The position numbers and the translations under genes were made by a program. From an uncultured Muribaculaceae bacterium (GTDB lineage Bacteria > Bacteroidota > Bacteroidia > Bacteroidales > Muribaculaceae): a stretch of 51,133 nucleotides of DNA. This document shows, piece by piece, positions 33,283 to 41,200 of this stretch (within the stretch, counting starts at the first letter, position 1; each line of letters begins with the position of its first letter). The DNA lies in assembly GCA_910584665.1 (NCBI GenBank), contig CAJUBL010000016.1, positions 1-51,133 on the forward strand, written 5' to 3'. The notes under the pieces are model-generated. The model did no database searches. It had not been told where the DNA came from and saw only the letters and a list, made by a program, of their open reading frames with translations.

Positions 33283-34239
33283 ATGGCAAAGATAGAAACA
33301 CTCAGAGACCGCATAAGCGGCACGACGGTTTACCCGATAACATCGTCCGAGGCCGTGATAGACCCGCAGGGCCGAGACCTTGAAACGAGGTTTGCCGCCG
33401 AGCGCAGCCGGACAGACAGCGATCTTAAAAACTATGCCCTAAAGCAGGAGGTGGCGGACGGACTCGCAACCAAACAGGACGCGCTGGCCGTCACCGAAGA
33501 CCTGAGCCTTAATGAAAATGTGATGGGGCTGTCAAAAAAAGGCAGGTTGGCAGAACTTATCAGACGTTGGAATGAGGCATGGTGGCTAAATCCGCGCCTC
33601 CCTAAGACCCGGTTCGGACAATATAACGAGCAGACAAAATTCTTCGAGGGAAACGGAGTCCTTGATATTACCGAGGCTCAGGCCCGGAGAATCCTGGAAA
33701 TCGGGTGGATCGTACCGGGATATCGAAATGCCAAGGGCTATCCACGGACAGCATACGGTGTGCCTACAGTGTTGCCTATAGTAGGATTCCTGGATATAAA
33801 TCTGAATGACGTCCTGCCGATGGGCACAGATTTAAAAACCGTAAGGATAGTTGATTATTATATGGTCAACAACGGCGCTGATCCGGAGACAAGCGCGACA
33901 GTGGTATATGATTCGAGATCTTTCCTTACGTATGTCGTATATATAAGGGATATACAGGGACTATTGGATCTCCGTAGTGATCAGGCGCCGGAGCATTTCC
34001 AGGGTTCTTTCGTTTACGGTAATCTGGAGACGCTGTGGATAAAGAATATGATTAAAGATATAGATCTGCACGCGCACCGTAATTTCAGCTCTGAGTGCGT
34101 GGCCTATATGGTGGAGAATGCGGCCAACAAATCTCCCGTAACAATAACTCTGCATCCTCAGGCATATGCCCGTATTACGGATGACATCTTTGCCATGGCG
34201 GCGGAGAAAGATATAACGATAGCAACAATCAGTTCATAA
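33283..34239 (+). CDS. Tail fibre, receptor-binding candidate 2 (paralogous C-terminus)
   Basis: A 318-residue protein with a fibre-like N-terminus: LRDRISGTTVYPITSSEAV is typical of phage fibre attachment, with a heptad-like YALKQEVADGLATKQDALA after it. The C-terminus (SPVTITLHPQAYARITDDIF, KDITIATISS) is paralogous to that of the preceding fibre, while the middle differs. It starts two bases after the previous stop. Two tandem fibres with a common end may widen host range or form one hetero-oligomeric tip; that is inference. Confidence 0.78.
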   Translation: MAKIETLRDRISGTTVYPITSSEAVIDPQGRDLETRFAAERSRTDSDLKNYALKQEVADGLATKQDALAVTEDLSLNENVMGLSKKGRLAELIRRWNEAWWLNPRLPKTRFGQYNEQTKFFEGNGVLDITEAQARRILEIGWIVPGYRNAKGYPRTAYGVPTVLPIVGFLDINLNDVLPMGTDLKTVRIVDYYMVNNGADPETSATVVYDSRSFLTYVVYIRDIQGLLDLRSDQAPEHFQGSFVYGNLETLWIKNMIKDIDLHAHRNFSSECVAYMVENAANKSPVTITLHPQAYARITDDIFAMAAEKDITIATISS

Positions 34240-34255
34240 TCAAAAAATCAGAATC

Positions 34256-34618
34256 ATGACAGTCACAGAGAAATCAGACGGACTGGTGGAGATATCCACC
34301 GACAATGACCACATCCTGCACCGCAGAGATGACAGAAACTATGATGAGATACGCAGGGCGACGATACCGGCAGACGCCGTGGACCAGTGGGAAGAGGTAT
34401 CCGTGGCGGACGTACCTCCGTACACCGATGCCGAGTATAACGAGAAAGTGGCGGAACTGATCCGTAAACGCTATTCCGCCGACGATGAGTTTGCCCTTAT
34501 CAACAACGTGATGGCCGGAGTGACAGAGAAACGACAGGCCGAGTACGCCGCTTATCAGGAGTACCGGGATGAGTGCAAGCGCAGGGCCAGGGAGGAACTG
34601 AGCAATGGAGCTGTCTGA
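34256..34618 (+). CDS. Hypothetical phage protein, fibre-adjacent
   Basis: A 120-residue acidic protein with a beta-rich first third (EKSDGLVEISTDNDHILHRR) and a helical remainder (AEYNEKVAELIRKRYSADDE, QEYRDECKRRAREELSNGAV). It is wedged between the fibres and the lysis genes and overlaps the next gene by 14 bases. The tail part resembles the small fibre-assembly or structural proteins found after fibre genes in Bacteroidetes prophages. Function unknown. Confidence 0.65.
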   Translation: MTVTEKSDGLVEISTDNDHILHRRDDRNYDEIRRATIPADAVDQWEEVSVADVPPYTDAEYNEKVAELIRKRYSADDEFALINNVMAGVTEKRQAEYAAYQEYRDECKRRAREELSNGAV

Positions 34619-34955
34619 CACACTGACCATAATAGGCGGCATAGGCGGCATGCAGGGCTTTATAGAACTGGTGAAGTGGTGGCGTGGCCGCAAGGTTCAG
34701 GACCGTCAGGACATGGCTGTTGTTGTGGCGGCAGAGACCGAGAACTACCGCAGACAGATAGACTGGTATGAGAAGCGGCTGGCCGAGCGTGACATGAAGG
34801 TGGACAGTCTGTATACCGAACTGCGCTCGGAACAGACAGCACGCCAGGAAACCATACACAAGCTCCACGAGGCGGAGCTGAAGCTCACCGAGGCCGAGAT
34901 CAGAAAATGCATCAAACGAGGCTGTGGCGACCGTATTCCGCCCAGCGATTATTAA
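34605..34955 (+). CDS. Small membrane-associated coiled-coil protein, possible holin-like lysis factor
   Basis: A 116-residue protein. The first ~25 residues (LSDTLTIIGGIGGMQGFIEL) form one hydrophobic, glycine-rich segment. The remainder is a long charged coiled coil (about 40-105, EKRLAERDMKVDSLYTELRS). Its site just before the lysozyme suggests a holin or lysis accessory, but a single weak membrane segment is unusual for a holin. It could instead be a tail-associated protein. Confidence 0.55.
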   Translation: MELSDTLTIIGGIGGMQGFIELVKWWRGRKVQDRQDMAVVVAAETENYRRQIDWYEKRLAERDMKVDSLYTELRSEQTARQETIHKLHEAELKLTEAEIRKCIKRGCGDRIPPSDY

Positions 34956-34974
34956 CAGTAAGAAGAATGGGATC

Positions 34975-35415
34975 ATGAAAACAAGCGAGACAGCAAAGCA
35001 GAAAATCAGGGAATATGAGGGACTGAGACTCAAAGCCTATAAGTGCCCGGCCGGAGTTCTGACCATAGGCTACGGACACACCGGAGATGATGTGAAGCCC
35101 GGCATGTCGATAACACAGGCCGAAGCCGACCGGCTTTTCGACCGGGATCTTGACCGTTTCGAGCGACAGGTCGCGGTTACCGTAGGAACTGTGAACCTGC
35201 GTCAGTGCCAGTGGGATGCGCTGGTGTCTCTGGCGTATAACATAGGCATCGGCAACCTGTCGTCCAGCACACTTCTGCGCAAGGTCAGAAGTCATCCGGA
35301 CAATCCGGCGATAAGGGATGAGTTCAGAAAGTGGAACAAGGCCGGCGGCAGAGTTCTCGCCGGACTGGTGAAACGCCGCGACTGGGAGGCACGGCGGTAT
35401 TTCGGCGAGGTATGA
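34975..35415 (+). CDS. Endolysin, GH24 lysozyme
   Basis: A 146-residue T4/P22-type lysozyme. REYEGLRL (residues about 12-19) holds the catalytic Glu. AYKCPAGVLTIGYGHT (about 21-36) holds Thr and, in place of the usual Asp, a Cys, as in a subset of GH24 endolysins. QWDALVSLAYNIG and a C-terminal GLVKRRDWEARRYF complete the family pattern. No signal peptide or SAR anchor is visible, so a holin is needed for release. ATG 34975 was chosen; upstream in-frame sequence is unlike the family. The stop overlaps the next start (ATGA). Confidence 0.93.
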   Translation: MKTSETAKQKIREYEGLRLKAYKCPAGVLTIGYGHTGDDVKPGMSITQAEADRLFDRDLDRFERQVAVTVGTVNLRQCQWDALVSLAYNIGIGNLSSSTLLRKVRSHPDNPAIRDEFRKWNKAGGRVLAGLVKRRDWEARRYFGEV

Positions 35416-35891
35416 GATATCTGTTTTTTCTGCTGTTGGGTATACTTGCCGGTTTTTATTTCGCCTGCAGGATGGATATCTGTTCCTACCGTCATGACGG
35501 TATGGCTGAGGGTGTGGACACGGTGACGGTATGTGATACGGTTATAGTCCGTGATACCGTCAGGATACCGCAGGTCAGGACCATGACGCGGATACGTGTG
35601 GATACTGTGATGCTGTCAGTGGCCGACACTACGGCTGTTCGTGATTCGGCGATGGTCGAGGTTCCTGTAGGGTGCCGCGAATACCGTGGAGACGGATGGC
35701 AGGCATGGGTCAGCGGCTACCGTGCGGCGCTTGACAGCCTTGTCATTGACCGACCGGTGGTCTCCATTGAGAAGAAAGTGACGCGTTGGAAGACGAGACA
35801 CTGGGGCCTTCAGGTGGGCCTCGGGGCCATGGTTGACCACAGATGGCATGTGTCTCCCGGACTGTATGCCGGATTTGGGTATACGTTTTAG
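35412..35891 (+). CDS. DUF6808-like protein, N-terminal anchor and C-terminal beta-signal (spanin-like)
   Basis: A 159-residue protein, the last phage gene. One membrane segment at residues 3-19 (YLFFLLLGILAGFYFAC) anchors it in the inner membrane. A Thr/Val/Asp-rich region with repeated DTV units (VDTVTVCDTVIVRDTVRI) and the WQAWVSGYRAALDSL motif, typical of DUF6808-like proteins, follow. The C-terminus (GLQVGLGAMVDHRWHVSPGL then YAGFGYTF) reads as amphipathic strands ending in Phe, the signal of outer-membrane barrel ends. The combination could bridge both membranes at lysis, acting as a spanin; this is inference from sequence layout. Confidence 0.65.
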   Translation: MRYLFFLLLGILAGFYFACRMDICSYRHDGMAEGVDTVTVCDTVIVRDTVRIPQVRTMTRIRVDTVMLSVADTTAVRDSAMVEVPVGCREYRGDGWQAWVSGYRAALDSLVIDRPVVSIEKKVTRWKTRHWGLQVGLGAMVDHRWHVSPGLYAGFGYTF

Positions 35892-35946
35892 ACTGTCTGG
35901 AACTTATGGTGGATTCCGGCCGACAGACTACTCATAATGCTAAAAA

Positions 35947-35967
35947 AGTGCTTTGTCAGTGCTTTGT
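35947..35967 (+). repeat. Tandem AGTGCTTTGT repeats near the prophage right end
   Basis: AGTGCTTTGT occurs at 35947-35956 and 35958-35967, one helical turn (11 bp) apart, about 50-60 bases from the thiD junction. Spacing and place fit integrase arm-type binding sites. A TATATTTG (35969-35976) just after could also be a -7 promoter element. The 123-base interval between the last phage gene and thiD holds nothing else recognisable. Confidence 0.5.
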
Positions 35968-36014
35968 TTATATTTGTAATAAGGCTATAATCATGATGTT
36001 GCGTGGTGATATAA

Positions 36015-36656
36015 GCCCCCCACGGGTTTGTCGCCGGACAGATACGTTCGGTACTTAATGACATAGGTGCCGACGCTGTCAAGATAGGCATGCTGCACAG
36101 CGCGTCGCTCATAAGAACCGTCAGGGACACTCTCGACCGTTACCCCAACATCACCGATATTGTTCTTGACCCGGTGATGGTAGCCACATCAGGCGATCCG
36201 CTGCTCATGACCGACGCTATCACATCTCTCACAGACCTGCTCATTCCCAAAGCACGCGTCATAACGCCCAATATTCCCGAAGCCGAGATACTCATCGGTC
36301 ATTCAATCGGACCGAGAGACTATATCGCCGACATCGCGCGCGAACTGCACGAACTCTTCCCCGACACAGCCATCTATCTGAAAGGAGGACACCGCAACGA
36401 CGGCATAATAACAGATATACTAATCGACGGAACCGAAGAAATACTTTTCACTGCTCCGCACATCGACACAGTCAACACACACGGCACCGGCTGCACACTA
36501 TCGTCGGCAATCGCCGCCAATCTGGCCAAAGGAGAGTCCCTTGGCCAGGCCTGCCGTCACGCACACGACTATGTGCACCAGGCGATCAGACATGGAGCCG
36601 GCCGGACCATAGGCCACGGACATGGACCTGTCCATCATTTCTTCAGACACTGGTGA
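36015..36656 (+). pseudogene. thiD: thiD, 5'-truncated at the prophage junction
   Basis: Hydroxymethylpyrimidine/phosphomethylpyrimidine kinase of thiamine synthesis, lacking about its first 55-60 residues. From 36024 the frame reads GFVAGQIRSVLNDIGADAVK, VLDPVMVATSGDPLL, ITPNIPEAEIL and NTHGTGCTLSSAIA, all ThiD family motifs through to the normal C-terminal GHGHGPVHHF. In-frame TAA at 36012-36014 blocks upstream extension. The lost part holds the glycine-rich substrate loop, so the fragment should be inactive alone. An internal ATG at 36090 gives a 188-residue frame. The missing 5' part probably lies beyond the left prophage end, outside the window. Confidence 0.88.
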
Positions 36657-36661
36657 AAAAC

Positions 36662-36695
36662 GTTATGTCGGACAGAAAATTCTGGCCGACATAAC
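36662..36695 (-). terminator. Hairpin terminator between thiD and the minus-strand lysis cassette
   Basis: GTTATGTCGG (36662-36671) pairs perfectly with CCGACATAAC (36686-36695); inner AGA/TCT extends the stem. On the minus strand GTTTTTC follows it, fitting a Rho-independent terminator right after the lipoprotein gene. It may also stop thiD transcription from the other side. Confidence 0.65.
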
Positions 36696-36699
36696 TGTA

Positions 36700-37137
36700 T
36701 CAGTTTAGTTTCCTGTTTATATAGACTACAGCGACAATAATAATCAGAAGATAAAGGTAGCTGACAGGAGGCCTCGTCACGGTTTCTGATCCGGATTGAC
36801 CGGTTACGGCCGATTCGGTCTGTTTTTCCTGACGGCATTCTGTTTCCATAACATCGTCTTTCGTCTGCCGGGCTGTTATCCGTGTTCCTATCCTGGCTTT
36901 GGTGCCTTCAACCCGGGTCGGCCCCTGACCATACCCGTCAATTATTATTACCGGAGTGTCTATCTCAATGTCTGTATATGTTACGAGATCTGTAACTGTG
37001 GCTATCGAACGCTTCAGTGCCACCGAGTCGACTTCAACACTATATACGCTCCCTGTTACGGCTTTCTGCATCCTTCGGTTTGTTCCGCATGCCGTTGCCA
37101 TGGTCAGCACAAGGATGATATAAAGCATGTGTTTCAC
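36700..37137 (-). CDS. u-spanin-like lipoprotein (lipobox plus C-terminal membrane segment)
   Basis: A 145-residue protein with a lipoprotein signal peptide (MKHMLYIILVLTMATAC, cysteine at about residue 17 after ATA) and a single membrane segment at the extreme C-terminus (SYLYLLIIIVAVVYI, about 126-140). A polar, Thr/Val/Glu-rich periplasmic region lies between. An outer-membrane lipid anchor combined with an inner-membrane C-terminal span is the topology of unimolecular spanins such as phage T1 gp11. It follows holin and amidase genes with four-base overlap, making a complete lysis cassette. No sequence similarity to a known spanin can be asserted. Confidence 0.7.
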   Translation of the reverse strand: MKHMLYIILVLTMATACGTNRRMQKAVTGSVYSVEVDSVALKRSIATVTDLVTYTDIEIDTPVIIIDGYGQGPTRVEGTKARIGTRITARQTKDDVMETECRQEKQTESAVTGQSGSETVTRPPVSYLYLLIIIVAVVYINRKLN

Positions 37138-37544
37138 GGCAGATCACTGTATTCGGCCGTAGCATCGAAACAAGGGCACGCCTTTGCCGCAAAATCCCTA
37201 TGGGACCTCACCTCGGCTTGAGGGAAACGATGCCTGAGCTCAGTCAGCAACTGCCTCAAAGACCGGCGCTGAGCCTCAGTACGGGTATCACACGGATTCA
37301 TGGATGCATCGACCCCGCCTACATAGCACACGCCTACAGAACGGGCGTTATACCCTTTGCAATGAGCCCCGGCCTGCTCAAGCGGACGTCCCTGTCGGAC
37401 CTCTCCGTCAAGCCCTACTACATAATGGTAGCCTATACAGTCAAACCCGCGTTCCCTATGCCACCGGTCTATATCCTCCACACTCACATCTCGCCCGGCC
37501 GGAGTCGCCGAGCAGTGGATTATGATCATATCAATCTTTCTCAT
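37134..37544 (-). CDS. N-acetylmuramoyl-L-alanine amidase (Amidase_2/PGRP fold)
   Basis: A 136-residue zinc amidase that cuts the peptide stem from peptidoglycan. RKIDMIIIHCSATPAGRDVS (residues 2-21) carries the first zinc His. YHYVVGLDGEVRQGRPLEQA is the conserved core. VRSHRDFAAKACPCFD (about 114-129) supplies the second His and the zinc Cys. No signal peptide is visible; the neighbouring holin would provide passage. ATG 37544 was chosen; an in-frame start at 37580 adds 12 basic residues and overlaps the holin more. It overlaps the spanin-like gene by four bases. Confidence 0.9.
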   Translation of the reverse strand: MRKIDMIIIHCSATPAGRDVSVEDIDRWHRERGFDCIGYHYVVGLDGEVRQGRPLEQAGAHCKGYNARSVGVCYVGGVDASMNPCDTRTEAQRRSLRQLLTELRHRFPQAEVRSHRDFAAKACPCFDATAEYSDLP

Positions 37545-37971
37545 GGCAATCGATCTTTTCCACTTCGGCCTCAAGTTCATTGCTTACCACTGACATGACT
37601 CCGGCAGAATGTTTTCCGGCACCTCCAAGTACCTTATTGAGAGCATACATCGTACGGTGTATCTCCTGCTTGTCATGTGTCGATTCCATCACAGATTTCC
37701 ATTCACAGAAGATGTTGAAGACAGCCATTGACATCGTAAGAAACGGCGCGACAAGAAATATGGAAGCCAGATAATCGATACAGCTCAGACACAGCATGGG
37801 AAGGAAGTACTTCACAGCCTTATCACACGTCATCTTATAACCGCGCGACGTTGTGGCCACACCGCCCTTTCGGGCTTTCCTGACTCCGGTCACAAAATCG
37901 ACCGCGACAGCGATCACAACACATACATAAGTGGCAAAAAGCCACGCAACAAAAGAATGGGGTGTACTCAT
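37531..37971 (-). CDS. Phage holin family protein
   Basis: A 146-residue membrane protein with three to four hydrophobic segments (residues about 8-26 FVAWLFATYVCVVIAVAVDF; 50-66 AVKYFLPMLCLSCIDYL; 70-88 IFLVAPFLTMSMAVFNIF). It has the toxin-secretion/phage-lysis holin signature VDFVTGVRKARK followed by TTSRGYKMTCDKAVKYF. It starts the minus-strand cassette holin, amidase, spanin-like protein that sits between rpoC and the thiD fragment, outside the main prophage. The helical C-terminus (SNELEAEVEKIDCHEKD) is cytoplasmic by the positive-inside rule. Confidence 0.82.
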   Translation of the reverse strand: MSTPHSFVAWLFATYVCVVIAVAVDFVTGVRKARKGGVATTSRGYKMTCDKAVKYFLPMLCLSCIDYLASIFLVAPFLTMSMAVFNIFCEWKSVMESTHDKQEIHRTMYALNKVLGGAGKHSAGVMSVVSNELEAEVEKIDCHEKD

Positions 37972-38004
37972 AATCAGATAAAAATTAGGTTAACTGTCAT
38001 GACA

Positions 38005-38012
38005 CAAAATTA
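38005..38012 (-). promoter_or_regulatory. Candidate -7 element of the orphan lysis cassette
   Basis: On the minus strand TAATTTTG, a full TAnnTTTG match, lies 33 bases before the holin start. No clear TTTG is seen 19-21 nt upstream, where the sequence is GC-rich. Apart from this, interval 37972-38107 shows no gene. Confidence 0.35.
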
Positions 38013-38107
38013 CCCCGCCCGCCATCGGCGTGTATTGCATAAAACACCCTTACGGGCCATTTCCGTCATCCGGATTCAGATGGACAGAGACAAGTATAAA
38101 AAAAGCA

Positions 38108-38156
38108 AGTGTCACATGAACTGATCAATCATTACTGATTGCAATCATGTGACACT
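38108..38156 (-). terminator. Rho-independent terminator of the rpoBC operon
   Basis: A perfect 12-bp stem (AGTGTCACATGA, 38108-38119; TCATGTGACACT, 38145-38156) with a 25-nt loop, followed on the minus strand by GCTTTTTTT. It lies 67 bases after the rpoC stop. Confidence 0.88.
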
Positions 38157-38223
38157 CGTATTATGGAATAACGGTCAGCCCGCAGAAGCCCATATCACCG
38201 GGCGGTCACGGGTAACCTGGAAA

Positions 38224-41200
38224 TCACTGCATGACTACAGTATTCTCAGTCTCGGCAACATCGTCAGAAGTACTGATAATACCCTCGATCTCATCCTTGC
38301 TGCCGACTATGATACGCTCATATTCGGGCAGGCCCGTACCGGCAGGTATCAGATGACCGCATATGACATTCTCCTTCATGCCCTCCAGCGTGTCGGTCTT
38401 GCCGTTGATAGCAGCCTCGTTGAGCACTTTGGTTGTCTCCTGGAACGATGCCGCCGACATGAAGCTCGAAGTCTGCAACGCGGCGCGGGTGATACCCTGA
38501 AGTATCTGCTCGCTGGTAGCGGGCACAGCCTCACGTACCTGGATAAGCTTGAGGTCACGGCGCTTAAGAGCCGAGTTCTCGTCGCGAAGTTTGCGGGCGG
38601 TAATAATCATACCGGGCTTGACGGTATCACTGTCACCGGCATCGGTGACAACCTTCTTACCCCAGATACGGTCATTCTCATCCATGAAGTCACGCTTGTC
38701 GACTATCTGCTGCTCCAGGAAACATGTGTCACCCGGATCGATGATGTTGACCTTACGCATCATCTGGCGCACGATAACCTCGAAGTGCTTGTCATTGATC
38801 TTCACACCCTGCATGCGGTACACATCCTGAACCTCGTTGACGATATACTCCTGTACTGCAGTCGGGCCCATGATGTTAAGGATGTCGGCAGGCGTGATGG
38901 CACCGTCTGACAGCGGAGTACCGGCACGCACATAGTCGTTCTCCTGCACCAGAAGCTGCTTTGACAGCGGTACAAGATATTTCTTGACCTCACCGTTCTT
39001 GGCTGTAACAGAAATCTCACGGTTGCCACGCTTAACCTTGCCGTAGTGTACCTCACCGTCGATCTCGGCCACAATAGCAGGATTGGACGGGTTACGGGCC
39101 TCAAACAGCTCGGTGACACGGGGCAGACCTCCGGTGATATCACCGGCACCGCCTGCCGCACGGGGAATCTTGACAAAGATCTCACCGACCTTGATATCCG
39201 CTCCCTCTTCAAGCATAAGGTGTGCGCCGACAGGCAGCGAGTAGGTCTTTATGATCTGTCCGTTTGCATCGACGATATTGGCGTCAGGCACCTTGGTACG
39301 GTCCTTCGACTCTATGATTATCTTCTCTCGTACGTTCGACGACTCGTCGCCCTCGACACGGTATGTTACATTCTCGACCATGTTCTGGAACTGCAGCTTA
39401 CCGGCAACCTCCGATACTACAACCGAGTTGAAGGGGTCCCATTCACAGATGACATCGCCTTTCTTCACAGTGTCGCCATCCTTGAAGTAAAGCTTCGAAC
39501 CGTAATTGATAGGAGCCGATGTAAGCATCATCCTGGTCTTGGGATCGAGTATGCGCATCTCGGCCAGACGTCCGATCACAACTTCCACGGGCTTGCCGTC
39601 GGCAGTGACCTCGTCGGTGACAACCGTACGGAGCTCATCGATTTCAAGAATACCGTCATAACGTGATGTGACAGACGATACGGCGGCGATATTGCTGGCG
39701 ACACCACCTACGTGGAAAGTACGCAGTGTCAGCTGGGTACCGGGCTCACCGATTGACTGCGCGGCGATAACACCCACAGCCTCACCCATCTGCACGAGAC
39801 GGTTGTTGGACAGGTTACGGCCATAACACTTGGCGCATACACCCTTCTTGCTCTCACATGTAAGTACCGAACGTATCTCGACCGACTCTATGGGCGACTC
39901 GTTGATACGGTCAGCAGCTATATCGTTGATCTCCTCACCGGCCCTGACGATAATCTCGCCATTGGTCGGATCAATAATGTCATGGACCGATACTCGGCCA
40001 AGGATACGCTCGCCGAGCGATGCGACAACCTCGTCATTATTTTTGATTTCGGTACATACGAGACCTCTAAGAGTACCGCAGTCCTCCTCGTGGATTATCA
40101 CATCATGTGCCACATCCACAAGACGACGTGTCAGATAACCGGCATCGGCGGTCTTCAGAGCGGTATCTGCAAGACCCTTACGGGCACCGTGCGTAGAGAT
40201 GAAGTACTCCAGCACCGACAGACCCTCCTTGAAGTTCGCAAGAATAGGGTTCTCGATGATCTGACCACCTTCGGCACCTGCTTTCTGAGGCTTGGCCATA
40301 AGACCACGCATACCGGCAAGCTGACGTATCTGGTCCTTAGATCCGCGGGCACCGGAGTCAAGCATCATGAAGACTGAGTTAAAGCCCTGATTGGCCTCGG
40401 TCATCTGCTTCATCAGCACGCTGGTGAGCTTCGAGTTGACGTGTGTCCATATATCGATAATCTGGTTATATCGCTCGTTATTGGTAATGAAGCCCATCGC
40501 ATAGTTACTCATCACCTCCTCGACCTGCTCGTAACCCTCCTGCACGATCGACTCCTTCTCGGCCGGGATAATGACGTCTCCGAGGTTGAACGACAGACCT
40601 CCCTGGAATGCCATACGGTAACCGAGGTTCTTGATGTCGTCAAGGAACTGGGCCGAACGCGGGATACCGCACTTTTTGATAACGCGCGAGATGATAGTGC
40701 GCAGCGATTTCTTTGACAGGATCTCGTTGACATAACCTATCTCCTTGGGCACGAACTGGTTGACAAGCACACGGCCGACCGAGGTATTTGAAACGAGATG
40801 ACTGATGGGATTTCCGTTCTCGTCAATGTCATCAACTACCACCGATACAGGAGCATGCAGAGTCACACGGCCCTCATTATATGCTATCTCAGCCTCCTCG
40901 GGACCATAGAACTTTAGGCCCTCGCCCTTGTCACCCTTACGCAGTTTTGTGATATAATACAGTCCGAGTACCATATCCTGCGAAGGCACAGTGATAGGAG
41001 CACCGTTGGCCGGGTTAAGAATATTATGTGCACCGAGCATAAGCATCTGGGCCTCCAGAACAGCTTCGTTGCCGAGAGGCAGGTGAACAGCCATCTGGTC
41101 ACCGTCAAAGTCGGCGTTGAATGCTGTACATGCCAGCGGATGCAACTGGATTGCCTTACCCTCGATCATCTTGGGCTGGAATGCCTGAATACCGAGACGG

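Larger units (their letters stand above)
1..36014 (+). mobile_element. Tailed (HK97-like, siphovirus-type) prophage, left end outside window
   Basis: A contiguous set of phage genes runs from a CI-like repressor at the left edge through replication, packaging, head, tail and lysis modules to a thiD fragment. Gene order (HNH, TerS, TerL, portal, protease, capsid, connectors, tail tube, chaperones, tape measure, tail tip, fibres, lysozyme) is that of HK97-type long-tailed phages. No integrase is visible, so it presumably lies left of position 1. The right boundary falls between the last phage stop codon (35891) and the first thiD-like codons (about 36015-36024). All structural genes appear open and intact, which suggests a functional or recently functional prophage; this is inference. 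Confidence 0.93.

Noticed and set aside
31904..34239. Diversity-generating retroelement or invertible fibre cassette
   Set aside because: No reverse transcriptase, template repeat, recombinase or inverted repeats around the fibres were seen in the window.
1..36014. Reassignment of TAG to a sense codon in this phage
   Set aside because: TAG ends the tail-tip (30341), fibre (33280) and last phage gene (35891) at sensible positions, so only the single amber near 1581 needs explaining.
36090..36656. Intact short ThiD starting at the internal ATG 36090
   Set aside because: Family homology begins upstream at 36024 and the normal enzyme has about 55-60 further N-terminal residues including the substrate loop; treated as a truncated gene.
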